Shown here piece by piece: positions 1 to 12,632 of a stretch of 64,000 bases of DNA. The stretch comes from Megalonaias nervosa. Lineage: Eukaryota; Mollusca; Bivalvia; Unionida; Unionidae. The stretch lies in assembly GCA_016617855.1 (NCBI GenBank), contig JAECUM010091481.1, positions 1-64,000 of the forward strand, written 5' to 3'. Below the pieces are notes generated by a model, which did not search any database, had not been told where the DNA came from, and worked only from the letters and a program-made list of their open reading frames with translations. The position numbers and the translations under genes were made by a program. How positions within the stretch are numbered: the stretch's first letter is position 1; every line of letters starts with the position of its first letter.

Positions 1-1440
1 ATCTTTCCGCCATCCAAAGCAGAGAGAAGGTCATTGACTACTTTCAGAAGAGTAGTTTCAGTACTGTGGCAAGGGCGATATGCAGACTGTACATTGCTAA
101 AAAGACTGTTTGAATTCAGATGAGATACAAGTTGGGATAGAACAACACAAATGTATCCCACTAGATCAAAGAGCCTGCTTTTATGCAATGTGCTTGAAAA
201 TGAGTATTACTTTGTATTAAAATGCCAGTGTTATTTGCCGCTGTGAAAGAAATTTATAAACTCTTATTTATTTATTTTTTTTTTGGATTTTTGGAAACGT
301 CCGAGTATGTGTAAATTTATTTAATTACTCAATTTCACCAAGTTTACTAAGGTTATTTGGTCTGGATGCATGTATGTAAAAATATATGGATCGTTTGTTG
401 AAATATTTGATGAAAACAAAATCATCACCATCTTCATTTGTCGTGTCACTGTTATTTTTGCAGGGTGACAATATATGTGAAAGTTTAGCTTTTTGTACAG
501 TGTAAATTGCTGTCACGAAGCAGTTTTGTATTTCATAATTTTTACTTAGATTTTAAAAGACAAGGCGGTGGCTAAGTGATCCTACTCGTCTGCACATGCG
601 TGCGTGCGGGCTCTCGCTACTGGTAAGCATGAATGGCAAGAGTTTATATACAAATATACACTCAGAATTGTAATTTGCTGCCCAGAGAAAACGGGAGTGG
701 GGGTGGTCGGGGGTAGTGGGATGGGTAGTCGCGTGCAAAAGGCTTCAAATGATGGGACGGTAGAAGTGGATAGATGGCAGCTTTACTCTCCCAAAAACAA
801 CTTATAACAAAAAATATTTTTTTCCTACTGTTTCCATTTATTTATGAATGCATTATTTATTCACGGAAAATGTTGTAAACACAAATGTAATGTAAATATG
901 TAATGGAAATGCTGGCTGCGCATTTATTCAAAAACCCTTTATAAGCCCCAATCTAATTTAGCCGCTGACTTCACTGACCACAGGCCAAACCAAGTAATAA
1001 ATGTGACTTGTCAAATGAACACGACAGTGTTTGTAAGTGCCATCAAGGAAAATCGCCCTTGGTATGAACAAGAAAAAGTCATCCCCCATTTGTAGTGTCC
1101 AGTGACTATGGTGAGCGCAAAGGGTCAAAATTGACGGCGCTAGAACTCGGAAGTTATGTGCCAATATTTATTTAGCGAGCAGCTTAAAAAAAGAGAAAGA
1201 ATTAACCCCAAACGATTTGTAATGACATAGTTCTCTTTGTTCTTTAATTTAAACTCAATATATTCTTGCGAATACATACATATCTTAGGAATGTAATTTC
1301 CAATTTCTTTCCCGATCAACAACGTCTGTATCATAACTTGCGATATGAACAGAAAAAGTCATCCCCGTTATGTAATATCCAGTGACTATTGTGAACTAAA
1401 AGGGTCAAAATTAAAGTCATCCCCTTTTGATGTTGTAAAC
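1..1440. other. Non-coding stretch, no gene recognised
   Basis: Only short, compositionally random open frames occur on both strands. A phrase resembling 'aaaaagtcatcccc' occurs near 1076 and 1361 with similar surroundings ('tccagtgactat'), so the parts around 1040-1130 and 1345-1430 look like two diverged copies of one short dispersed sequence. Nothing else is supported. Confidence 0.6.
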
Positions 1441-1445
1441 ACAAA

Positions 1446-1513
1446 TGTAATGATGGGGCATCATGTCGCAGACATATAGCATCATGTCCCACCCAGTCAC
1501 ATTTTCCTGACAC
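1446..1513 (-). mobile_element. Fragment of tRNA-headed SINE A (body only)
   Basis: The stretch 'ggggcatcatgtcgcagacatatagcatcatgtccc...' matches the body of the SINE A copies at 17.2, 20.4, 43.1 and 62.8 kb in the same (minus) orientation. Both the tRNA-like head and the (CA)n tail are missing, so it is a relic. Confidence 0.75.
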
Positions 1514-1910
1514 GACTTGCTACGTCTATTGTAGATTCTGATATATTTGTATATATCAGCTTAATCTTTCGGATGATATCAAATATCATACAAATTATTT
1601 TTGAAGTGGTTTTGAGTTCTGAAAATAATTTATGATACTCTTCTGAGCAGTCACCAGGACTTGCAAGGGTCACAGTAACCACCACCGCTGTGAAAATAGT
1701 TACCATAGCAACTATACTTCAGGAAACTGAATCTCATATCTGCAACTCGCGTAAATGAGACGTGATCTACATCTATTAATGTTCCTTAAATACTTTCAAA
1801 AAGATAATTATTATTAGGAAGAGTTTAGGTTTTGTGGTGTTTTAACGCAATTATTTTTTATAGCATATACTTAGCGACCAGTATACTTGGTGGGGGAAAA
1901 TAATGAAATA

Positions 1911-1988
<78 letters not shown>
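1911..1988. repeat. (AT)n microsatellite, about 76 bp
   Basis: Uninterrupted AT dinucleotides. No gene lies between 1514 and this array. Confidence 0.95.
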
Positions 1989-1990
<2 letters not shown>

Positions 1991-2033
1991 TAACATGTCG
2001 TGAGTCCTAGGTCATACTTAAAACTCACCATGG

Positions 2034-2380
2034 GATCGCTCCGGTGGCCTAAGTGGTTTGAGCGCCCACCTCGGATGCGGGAGATCGCGGGTTCGAACCC
2101 CAGCCGAGTCATACCAAAGACTTATCAAATGGTACTAACAGTTGCCTCGCTTGGCGCTCAGCATTAAGAGGTTAGTGTTAGGAATGGTCGGCCTGGTGTC
2201 AGGATAATGTGATTGGGTGGAACATGATGCTATATGTCTGCGGCATGATGCCCCAGTGCTAGCCATCACTATCAACTTCCACACTGCAGGCATCGTATCT
2301 ATATGACTGCAAAATTGTTAAAGCTACGTTAAAAATCCAAATCACACACACACACACGCACACACACACACAGACACACC
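2034..2380 (+). mobile_element. SINE A, full-length-like copy with (CA)n tail
   Basis: The head reads as a tRNA: an A-box-like 'TGGCCTAAGTGG', an anticodon arm of CGG type, and a B box 'GGTTCGAACCCC' near 2091-2102. A conserved body follows ('gccgagtcataccaaag', 'ggtcggcctggtgtcagg', 'gatgccccagtgctag'), and the copy ends in an imperfect (CA)n tail from about 2343. RNA polymerase III promoter boxes and a simple-sequence tail are the hallmarks of LINE-mobilised SINEs. The anticodon-loop reading of tRNA-Pro(CGG) is my inference. No clear target duplication was seen for this copy. Confidence 0.9.
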
Positions 2381-2457
2381 ACTATTCGCGCGGGTTGGAG
2401 ACATTTTCAACCAACATCAGTGTGTGAGAATAAGTTGTCACGTGTTCCGGGTGGTTG

Positions 2458-2548
2458 TTCCAGGGGTCTTCTTCCATCGAATATACTGGCCGCAATGTAT
2501 GATGAAAATCGTGTGATGAAATATGGCGTATAACCCCACACATCAAAC
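2458..2548 (+). mobile_element. 3' fragment of SINE B
   Basis: The segment from 'ccaggggtcttcttccatcga' through 'atactggccgc' and 'aaatatggcgtataaccccac' aligns by eye with the 3' half of the SINE B copy at 4772-5014. It lacks the tRNA-like head and is diverged. Confidence 0.65.
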
Positions 2549-4386
2549 ATTACATGTAAAAATCACACTTTTAAGTGGTGTTGTAACTTAAGGATGGGTA
2601 TTTTAGAATACGAAACAGTGTATGAACAATCTAACCTACTAACCTAAGTGCCTGCTTTTCCATAACCTCTTGTGCGCTATATTTAAAAACTCTTGACACT
2701 ATGCCATAATTCTATCAATAGAGTACATTGTCCAAAACTCAAAAAGTTCATTTCCATTTATTAACTTTTGAAGAACTTCATCGATTTAAACTGACTTCAA
2801 ACTAAAATCAAGCTAAATTCAAACTACAATCAGCATGATACTTAATATCAACATAATCCAGGTCATGTTCGATTTTCACCTGTTTGCATAAGAAAATTTG
2901 ACAGAATTATGGCCCCTGTTTTATTGTTAAGTCTGCCCTTCTGTCATGCATTTTAGTTCCGCTCAATAAACGTTTGAAGGAATTCTTGGAATCAAACCAA
3001 ATTAGGTATGCAACTTAATATTAGTCTTCCCGATTTTCAGTCAGAATTTGACTGAATTGTGCCTCCTCCTTCAGTTAAAAGTTCGGGTTTAATCTTAAAC
3101 CAAACATGTCTTCAGTTCTAGATTGCACTTTATAGTCTGAAACATCAATATCTTAAAGACACATAAAGTTATAAATATAACACCTCTCGATAGTATATCC
3201 ACTACATATTAAAGAAGGGTAAAACAAAAGCTATTATTTTCCAAGCGCGTGTGAATTTGGTGACGACCTGACACTCGTCGTCGTACAAGGTTTTTCCGCC
3301 CACATATGTAGAGTCCTGTGACGTAAGATAACGGAACAAGGTGTCTTATGGTGACGTATGAGAAAGGGTGCGGGGTGTTAGGAAATAAAGTCATGGATTG
3401 AAGACCTGTACATAAATAGAAAGTGATATTGGAGATCAGATCATTAAACCCCTTTAAGAAGGTTTCTCAAATTCCTCATCCCCCCCCCCCAAGTATCTTA
3501 AATCCCCCATTCCCAACCAATTTATCACTTCCAATCCAATATTAGAAATTCCAAATACTCAAGCTTCATGCGGTCGTCAAAAGAACAATACACGTATATG
3601 CGGCTCGTTGCCCCATAACTTGTACCAGGGCCCTTCAGAGGCTGGGAGAGTCCTGGGCCACTTCTAGTTTGAGGCCCCTAAGCCCTGGTTGTATTAAAAT
3701 TTGGAATGCCAAAACAAGCCCATACGATTTACTCTATAACGATTTAAACGCAACTAAGTAAAGTATGTAACGAAGTATATTTATTATTTTCAGAATTGTT
3801 TATTTTAAACAAAAAATACTTTTCGAGACCTCCATAGGGTTCGATGCACGGACCAACCCACCGACCCCCAATCCCCTTCCCCATGCTGGCCACCTCTGAT
3901 CGGGCCTGACTTGTATATATTCTACACCTGGATTTATATACAAGTGTGCATTTCAGTAAATATGTCCTTTTTACGCCTCTAGGCAAGGACATCAATCCAT
4001 ACAAACAAATCGAGACGATTTTAGCCTATTATACCAATACAGCGTCGTTTCGAGGTCGCTCAGACCTCAACTATATGCACTGTTGTCTTAAATTCAATAC
4101 TTTATTGGATATATACAAGAAAGCTTGGGACAGAAAAATGTCTGAGTCCTTGGTTTTAGTTCCTCATTGATGGGTCCTTTACGAAATCACAAAAGGGACT
4201 AAATGTAGCGTACTACGTTCACTTGGTCCCTTAGTTCCTACCCTATGATCTAAGCCTTAGGGATTATTTATGGGTTCTCGTGGAGTATTAATCGGCCCCT
4301 GTCCCAACGAAAACTATCTGAAAATTATACAGACTTCCTCATTTCTACTCTTTTTATACCCTTTAATTTGTTTCCGAAGTATATAT

Positions 4387-4388
<2 letters not shown>
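2549..4388. other. Non-coding stretch, no gene recognised
   Basis: No open frame with protein-like composition. A short inverted pair 'ccagggc' (3625) and 'gccctgg' (3682) brackets about 60 bp, but it has no convincing target duplication. A C10 run lies near 3481. Confidence 0.55.

Positions 4389-4440
<52 letters not shown>
4389..4440. repeat. (CA)n microsatellite
   Basis: About 25 uninterrupted CA units. It is not joined to a SINE body, unlike the other CA arrays here. Confidence 0.95.
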
Positions 4441-4443
<3 letters not shown>

Positions 4444-4726
4444 TACTAACATGATACCCTGCATCATTGCATTCAAGCTATTAATTGCTTATGCCTACAA
4501 GGAAATCCTTTCCATCACTACACCTACAGGCAGTACGGTTAGCTAAACTTGTAAAATATCAGCTAAAATACAAATTCAAACCTAATACAACTGTCTGGTT
4601 GCTGGACTATTCCCTTTCATAATGAGGTATCCTTCAAATATATCAGAGCAGTGCGTAATATAAATCTGGCACAACTCAGAAGTACTTCAACTCGATTTAA
4701 TCTTTCATCATCTATTGGTCTGCAAT

Positions 4727-4771
4727 ACCTACCTACCTACCTACCTACATACATACACACATACATACATA
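4727..4771. repeat. (CTAC)n/(ATAC)n microsatellite
   Basis: Tetranucleotide runs immediately upstream of a SINE B. The ACAT motif also follows the SINE at about 5015, so the flanks may contain its target duplication or an expanded copy of it. Confidence 0.9.
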
Positions 4772-5014
4772 GGGGGCCCCGAGTGGCCGAGTGGTCTAAA
4801 GCGCTCTCCGTTACGGATCACTGCCATCTCACCTCTGTCTGCGTGGGTTCGAGTCTAGGATTCGGCGAATGTGGATATGTGAGAAAGCTTGCCAGTAGCT
4901 TCTCGTGGGTCGGTGGTTCTTTCCGGGGATTTCCCGGTTTCTTCCTCCACCGTTAATACTGGCCGCCATGTTTAGCCTATCGTGTGCTGAAAAATGGCGT
5001 TAAGCCCCACAACA
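4772..5014 (+). mobile_element. SINE B, full-length-like copy
   Basis: The head resembles a class II (Leu/Ser-type) tRNA: A box 'GTGGCCGAGTGGTCTAAAGC', a longer interval consistent with a long variable arm, and B box 'GGGTTCGAGTCTAGG'. The body contains 'gagaaagcttgccag', 'tttcccggtttcttcctcc' and 'atactggccgccatg', and ends 'aaaatggcgttaagcccc'. Minus-strand copies at 10187 and 25340 share this body. Both flanks are (ACAT)n, so the target site was probably repetitive. Confidence 0.88.
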
Positions 5015-5016
5015 AC

Positions 5017-5082
<66 letters not shown>
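5015..5082. repeat. (ACAT)n then (AT)n microsatellite
   Basis: Simple repeat directly after SINE B. Confidence 0.95.
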
Positions 5083-5086
<4 letters not shown>

Positions 5087-5396
5087 CCTATTTCAGCTCC
5101 ATCACTGCCCCTCCCTGCGCCCCAACGCCTAAACAGACCCCTCCCGAGCCCCACCCCCATATACGTTTCATTATATTCCATTCAAACTACCTGCAGGCTT
5201 AAACGACACAGAAACATATAAGGAATTAACTCCAGTTAATAAAAAAAATATATTACGCTTTGTGTTTACGTTACCATTAATTTTACAGGATGTAGACATG
5301 TAGACATTTGGTAGAAAAGGTAGCTCGAGTATTTCATGTACGTTTGCATGGAAACAACCACCAATCCCAATTATATCAGTGAATAAAATATTTATA

Positions 5397-6278
<882 letters not shown>

Positions 6279-6404
6279 ACTGATATAGCAAGTCACGGTA
6301 GTGTAAACGGTATGTATGATACTGATATAGCAAGTCACGGTAGTGTAAACGGTATGTATGATACTGATATAGCAAGTCACGGTAGTGTAAACAGGTATGT
6401 ATGA
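6279..6404. repeat. 42-bp minisatellite, three copies
   Basis: A unit starting 'actgatatagcaagtcacgg' begins at 6279, 6321 and 6363, a spacing of exactly 42 bp, with near identity between copies. The period is a multiple of three, so the minus strand stays open across it, but the translation is only the repeat. Confidence 0.95.
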
Positions 6405-6463
6405 TAAAGGCTACATTTTTCACCAGCCTCCGGAATATAACACATTCTTGTGCTTAGTGCTGA

Positions 6464-6500
6464 TACTACTACTACTACTACTACTCTCTCTCTCTCTCTC
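6464..6500. repeat. (ACT)n(CT)n microsatellite
   Basis: Short compound simple repeat. Confidence 0.9.
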
Positions 6501-9371
6501 CTTTAATTTCATAAGCTCCTCCGATGTTTAGCAAATGTTTTCTTTTATCACCAGAATAGGTCTTGATTTCGTTCCAATCGCGTATTGAAAGAATCAACAT
6601 CAACACATTCAATATCACCAACGGTATTTTCCTACTTCCTTTTTAAATACCCCCTTTTTTTTTACAAGACGAAATGACACGTAACTTAATTGAACACGTG
6701 ACTTAATTGAAGCCATTTCCACCCACTATCCAGATGAAAATCAGACGAAAGGATGTTTTTCGCCTATTTTTTGCAATTCTAGAGTATCCATAGATACAAA
6801 CCGACAATGGTGAGAAGTTTGAACAAAATTGTGTAAGGATGGTATTCAGCATCAGCACGACTATACTTCAGCTATTGATAGGATTAAAAAAAACAAAAAA
6901 AAAAAAAACAAACCAAAACAACCGCGCTGTTGCAGACAAAACCCACCCCACCCCTTCCTAGATACGTGACTGTATATTAATAAAAAGTGAAATAATAGAA
7001 AAAGATGTCTGCGAACTTTCTGATGAAAAGAAATTTCTCACCGATTCGGTCTCCAATGTAAATACGATGCTCTCAGATCAGATACAAGCTTTTACCGCAA
7101 AATCGCAATATTAACAGACATTTCTTTGAATTTCTCTTTAAATGATTAGAAAATGGCATCTGTGTTACATTTTTATACTAATTTTCAGTTCTATTTATGT
7201 TAATTTTCAATCATATGCAAAGAGTGGGGTTTTCCTTCACTACTGCGGAGAAAGCAATTACGAGATATGTAAAAACAAAACTGGGATGGAGATTTTGTTT
7301 ACTCAATATTTTTCAACGTATATATCGATGTATTTGAACACAATTTCTATACAGTTAAATAGATCGATAGCTTGATGTTTTGCGTTGGTAATGAAACAAA
7401 AATTCTATAGTATGGGATGAAATTGGGTGGAATTGGATGGAGAGTGGGATCTTATATCATAACCTCTCTTAGAGATGGAACCAGATTTTAACTAACAAAA
7501 AAAATCCTTTTGAGAGCCTCACTTGGAGCTGGCATCTTTATTTTTAACAACAGCACAGCTCTTTGAGATGTTTTCATGGAAACCCCTGGAGGATGAATGT
7601 ATATTTAGGTCTGATTCAGGCCGTGCTGAATATTGATCATGAAAATGAATACGCAGCAGCAAATGGCAAATGTTACTATGTTAACACTGCTGTTGCTTGC
7701 TGTTTCTCTCTCTTCTGCCTACCCGTCCCCACCTCCACATCTCTGAACGTGCTCATTTGTGTTTGTGTTTTTGAATCATGGAATATAACTTGCGCGCGTT
7801 GAAAGTCTACAAAATTTACAAAGTGTTTTCAGGTTGTTTTTTTTTTTTTTTTTTTTAAATAACTTAATCAATCATTGTATCATAACGTATTATTGGAAAG
7901 TCTGAGAAATCGGAAATCAGCCTTGAGAATAATATGCTAGCGGTATGATATGGACATCGGACGGTTGATGAAGATTTTTATCAATTACTCCAGCTGTAGA
8001 TGTTTAATTTTTTGCACAACTGATTTTCAGTGTGACAATGATCTCTAATCGCCATTATAAAGAATTCTTGATAATGTTCCAAACAGGATCATGATTAAAA
8101 TGGAAGCACAAATTCGAGTTAAATAAAGTGACAATCAGCGCAAATTCGAGTCAAATAAAGTGACAGTCAGCACAAATTCGAGTTAAATAAGGTGACAATC
8201 TTATTAAAATTGAGATATAATCATAATAAGTAGATCTGACTGTTACCAATAAAGGTTTATGTTCTGGTGACCTCTGAAATTCCCGTCCACTTGTCTTTTT
8301 TACCCAATCAGATGAAGCGTTGTATTTCGCATTGGGTAGAGTTATCGTCGGAAATGTTATGTTCCGAATGATAATTTTCACATTTATAGATGTGAAAACT
8401 GTAATTTGACTGGTGAGTCGAAAGGTCAACAGACTATAACATTGTACAGGTGACCATCAGATATCTTTTATGTCGTCGATTTCGATGTTTATCAGATTAA
8501 ACAAAGGAATAAATATAAGTAATAGAAATATTCTTGAAGGAAAGATGCTCTTTGAAAGAAAAAATTCCTTTGTACAGCTTGACTCCACATTTGAAAAAAA
8601 GTACGTTTAAATTTAGACTGCACCAAATGTATTCCTTTAAACTAATCAGGAATGTGATTGTGAAAATCAAATTCAGTATATCCTTTTTTCAAAAACTAAA
8701 TATGGTAAATAATACTCGATAACTCAAACAATAATTTGTCGAATAATCTGCTTCCCTACAATGGCATTCTAAGTCCCGACGTGGAGCCTTCGAAAAGTAG
8801 AAAGTACCAAAAACTCAAACAAACATTTGGACCCTTGTAACTTCTTGTTGTCTATTTTCTGTTTTATATAGAGTATCATTGCTTGTAATGAGTGAATAAT
8901 GGATATATTTCATCGAGTGGGTAAAAAACTCGGTAGACACACTCAACATTTGAGTTGAGCGTTAGTTCGGCTTTACAAAATTTGAGAAAGAGGAGGACGG
9001 ATTCGCGTTTTGACACATTGATAGTGAACATAACTTAGCGTAAAACAGTAGTTATTCTTTCTCTCTCTCTCTATCTGCCTGTCTGTCTGTGTCTGTCTGT
9101 CTCTGACTAAGCTATGCATCTATAACTTATAGATCCAAAGAATGGATTACCCCAAAGAAGCTCAAGGGAAGGAAAAAGAGCGAAGAGAAAGTAAACGGCC
9201 AAAACAGAGCAGACCTCTAGAATGCTCGTCAATGACTTTTAGCCAAGTCCCAAGTGTTGAATTTGGTTATTAAAATTCTGTATTACACATGATCAAAAGA
9301 ATAGAAGCGGCCATTTATAAATCATAAATATTCTAGGCGTGAGTTTAAACCACAGGTAAGAAACCAGTGAT
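6501..9371. other. Non-coding stretch, no gene recognised
   Basis: AT-rich single-copy sequence with A-rich (6888-6912) and T20-type (7838-7857) runs. The phrase 'gcaaattcgag(t)taaataa(a/g)gtgac' recurs at about 8107, 8139 and 8172, forming a small 32-34-bp tandem repeat. A segment near 8803-8832 ('taccaaaaactc...aaacaaacatttgg') resembles one near 19010-19037, suggesting an old dispersed repeat. Confidence 0.55.
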
Positions 9372-9623
9372 CAGTGGCGTCACTAGGGTGGGTGCGGGTG
9401 GTGCGGACAGCACCGGGTGACACCATCAGAGGCGGTGACACCAAAATAACTGTCTATAAAATTGTTGAATTTTTATGCAGGAAGGGGGTCCACGGGGATG
9501 ACACCATGAGTTAACGCACATGACTGTCTATAAAATTTTTGAATTTTTGTGCAGGAAGGAGGTCCATGGGGGTGACACAATGAGTTACCGCCCTGGATGA
9601 CACCAACCCTAGCGACGCCACTG
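9372..9623. mobile_element. hAT-type MITE with internal duplication
   Basis: The element starts 'cagtggcgtcactagggt' and ends 'accctagcgacgccactg', which are near-perfect terminal inverted repeats of about 18 bp. The flanking octamers 'ccagtgat' and 'ccatttat' match at 6 of 8 bases, consistent with an aged 8-bp target duplication of hAT type. Inside, a block of about 85 bp ('actgtctataaaatt...gaatttttatgcaggaagg...ggtccacgggg') is present twice in tandem. There is no transposase, so it is non-autonomous. Confidence 0.8.
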
Positions 9624-10186
9624 CCATTTATATACTGGCGAACAAATTTTGCAGTACTGTTTCTGTTAATTCATTTTCCTGAAACCTATTATCCACCGGG
9701 CAGAACTTGTGCGATTTATCGAAACATTCGATTTTTAGAAAGTTTAATATTCCATCTTAATTTCTAATTATGACGTACCAATTCTTTTGAATTATTCGGA
9801 ACAAAAGAGGTTCATTTTTTGGGAAAACGTGTTAACCGGTTTGAGTTTTTCTGTATAATTAATAAATATGAGGCAGTGTGCAACACGTGTCGTATCTCTC
9901 ATACAGCGCGAAGATTGTGATTGACTACTAAAAAAAGTAATAAAAGAATCCTACTCGAAATTATGATTCAAAATAAATAAATTTATCACCGACCTAATCA
10001 ATGATAGATTTTGCAAAATGGACTTTCCCATCTAATTATGTAACTTGCGTTTTCGTTGAAGCGTTTTGCACTTGATGTATGATCACGTGTTTATTACTCT
10101 TTCATCATGCTAGCCCGAGTTAGGCTGTCTGATGACATTTAAGCTGAATCTATTTTGCATGTATGTCACATCTGTTTATCGATCAT

Positions 10187-10422
10187 GTTCTTGTAATTGT
10201 TGTAGGGTTTAACACCATTTTTCAGCACAAGACAGGCTATTCATGGCAGCCAGTATATATGCTGAAGGAAGAACCCGGGATAAAAATCACCGACCCACGA
10301 GAAGCTACTGGGAAGTTTTCTCACGTACCCACATTGGCCGAGCCCGAGATTCGAACCCACGCATCCAGAGGTGAGACGGCAGTGATCCATGACGGTGAGC
10401 GCTTTAGACCACTCGGGGCCCC
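10187..10422 (-). mobile_element. SINE B copy with 13-bp target duplication
   Basis: Reverse copy of the SINE B at 4772: 3' tail on the left ('gggtttaacaccatttttcag'), tRNA-like head on the right ('gattcgaacccacgc', 'gaccactcggggccccg'). The exact 13-mer gtttatcgatcat lies at 10174-10186 and again at 10423-10435, a direct target-site duplication that fixes both ends at 236 bp. The open frame running through it is incidental. Confidence 0.93.
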
Positions 10423-10435
10423 GTTTATCGATCAT

Positions 10436-11241
10436 TCTTCCTATCATTATATCATAATACTAATAACCATACAAAATGGAGAACACACGACGAAGGAGGG
10501 AGACTCTGCATACAAAAATATTTGTTCAGACACACACGTGATCCAGTTGATAATGTGCACTCAAGGCAGACAGACTGCATATACGTTAAGCTTATTCGAT
10601 GGTGATCTAATACTGGTCGAAATTTATTCCAGTTTTGTATGTTTATGTTTTTCTGCTCCGAGAGCATGGCTGATGATAAAGTTTGTACGTATTATTATAT
10701 TAATTCAGAGCCAAATTTAAATATTATTCTCTTTTTTGATGGGTGGGTAGGAGGGAGATGTTTACAATCTGCAAACTGTCCGTCTAATGGTTAATGTTTC
10801 TAAGTGTGTGTTTATCATGGTATTGTGTCTCGTCTGACATGAATAACACTTTTGATATGAGTAACTTTGTGCCCGAAAATGATGCTTTAATATTTTGACG
10901 ATACGGGAACCCTCTACCCCATTTTTCTCACCTGCCAGAAGAGAGGCTTTATGCCTCATTTAGCTTTGTAATACAGTTACACATGGACGGATACGAATTT
11001 GCGATGTTTGTATCTGACCAATAACATTTGACCGATGACGGTACGTGCTGTTTCGCATTCGACTGTCACGGTACATGCTTCATCGCATTAGAGTGGCATC
11101 GCATTTAAAGTGGGCAGTCAAAACATGGTTGAATATGTCATGGCGCGTACAGACGTCAGTACAATCACCGACCGAATGTCATTTTACTACTGTGTCCAAA
11201 GAAAATAAAACGACAACAACCAAAAACATCCTCCCCCCCAA
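10436..11241. other. Non-coding stretch, no gene recognised
   Basis: Only short random open frames were seen. Confidence 0.5.
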
Positions 11242-11406
11242 CAGAAACAGCCCTAGGATATGCGGTGCCCAAGGCAGTAAGCGATGAGCGGGGCCCCAAG
11301 CAAAAACATTGCATTGGGGAGTTGATTTCCGTCAGCAGCGCGGGGCCCCTGAAAGCGCGGGGCCCAAGGTGGTTGCCTCGTTCGCCTTGCCCTAGGGCCG
11401 GGCCTG
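11242..11406. mobile_element. hAT-type MITE (GGCCCTAGG family), 165 bp
   Basis: It is GC-rich against an AT-rich background. The right end 'cctagggccgggcctg' and the diverged left end 'cagaaacagccctagg' are inverted relatives. The flanks ccccccaa (11234-11241) and cccccaaa (11407-11414) match at 7 of 8, as expected for an 8-bp hAT target duplication. The interior ('ggcccaaggtggttgcctcgttcgcc') matches the element at 15504 in inverted orientation. No transposase is encoded. Confidence 0.82.
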
Positions 11407-11414
11407 CCCCCAAA

Positions 11415-12417
11415 GCTAAAACAAAAGGCAATTGGTCGTAACCCCGTGCTTCAACCTCTGCAGTTTCTATTACGACTGCTCATTGTCACATTACTAAATG
11501 TAGACAGATGACTTCATATTAGTTCCTGATTGACCTCACAGATCCTGGTGTTAATGATATCCGGAACTTCTACTTGAAATCGTGTAAATAATGTTACAAA
11601 TCACATACTTAAACCAGTTGCAGTACACAAAATATATAGGTAAAACATTGATGGTTCGACACTTGTAATTGACGGAGTACGCATTTACCACAATCGACTT
11701 GCACTTCTCCATCATCAAAATCTGATTTCTTCTCATATTGTGGTTACATGAGACCGACACATCACTTTAAATGAGTATTTAACATTTAGAAATGCAATTT
11801 TCATTTCAGAAATAGAGAATTGATATTTAAAATGATTATCTCGTTTGCATGGAGGGGAATCACCACCATAATAAAGGAATACAATACTATTGGTATATCA
11901 AATTGTGATCCACCCATGGCGCCATAATACGAATATATAAACATTCTTGGAACTGTGTGCTGTCGATTCTATTCCTATATATCAGTGATAAATTTCCACT
12001 CATTAATCATTAGTGACGTATGAAAATAACGATAAAAGGTAATAATAATCCCCGTTTTCTTAATAAATTTAACATGGTACACAATTTCATCGCAGTCCTT
12101 TCTTTTTCCGTTTTCCCCTCCCCTCTCATGCATAAGGGACAAAATACGCAGAAATCTGGAGTGACAGGAAAAGAATCCGGCTGGATGAAAACCTTGAAAA
12201 TGAACTTGCACCAAGTAACCTACAAGAAATACTGTTGGGATCTATCAACAGTGTTCATATAATCAATGATACAAAGTTACGATAGCCTCTCTTGGTTATG
12301 TGGTACACGTAATGTATTTAATGCTTTGTTGTTGTTGTTGATGTTTCTTAAACCCATTATAAGGTTCTAAAAATCGATTACCTTTATTATGAATTAAATA
12401 TGAAAATGTCCTAAGGC

Positions 12418-12418
<1 letters not shown>
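11415..12418. other. Non-coding stretch, no gene recognised
   Basis: No supported gene, RNA or repeat. Confidence 0.5.

Positions 12419-12458
<40 letters not shown>
12419..12458. repeat. (CT)n microsatellite
   Basis: About 20 CT units. An interrupted (GA)n array follows at 12595-12632. Confidence 0.95.
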
Positions 12459-12462
<4 letters not shown>

Positions 12463-12632
12463 CATCTTAGCACTCAGTTGACCATCATAGCCAGTTACGG
12501 GCGAAAATCCATGAAAAGACAGCATAGATAACTTTTGCTTGTGTCATACCACGATGTCTCTGGATCTATGAAAAATGATGATAAATATTAAGTCAAAGAG
12601 AGAGAGACAGAGAGAGAGAGAGAGACAGAGAG

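Noticed and set aside
2034..2110. tRNA gene candidates at SINE heads (2034, 13991, 63915, etc.)
   Set aside because: The A and B boxes are present, but the acceptor stem does not pair as in a true tRNA and each is part of a longer repeated unit with target duplications.
3625..3690. Possible short MITE with 'ccagggc...gccctgg' ends
   Set aside because: The inverted ends are only about 8 bp and the flanking octamers do not match at the right offset.
10163..10720. 185-codon plus-strand open frame
   Set aside because: Its first half is the reverse of SINE B and the rest has no recognisable domain; the ATG is in flanking DNA.
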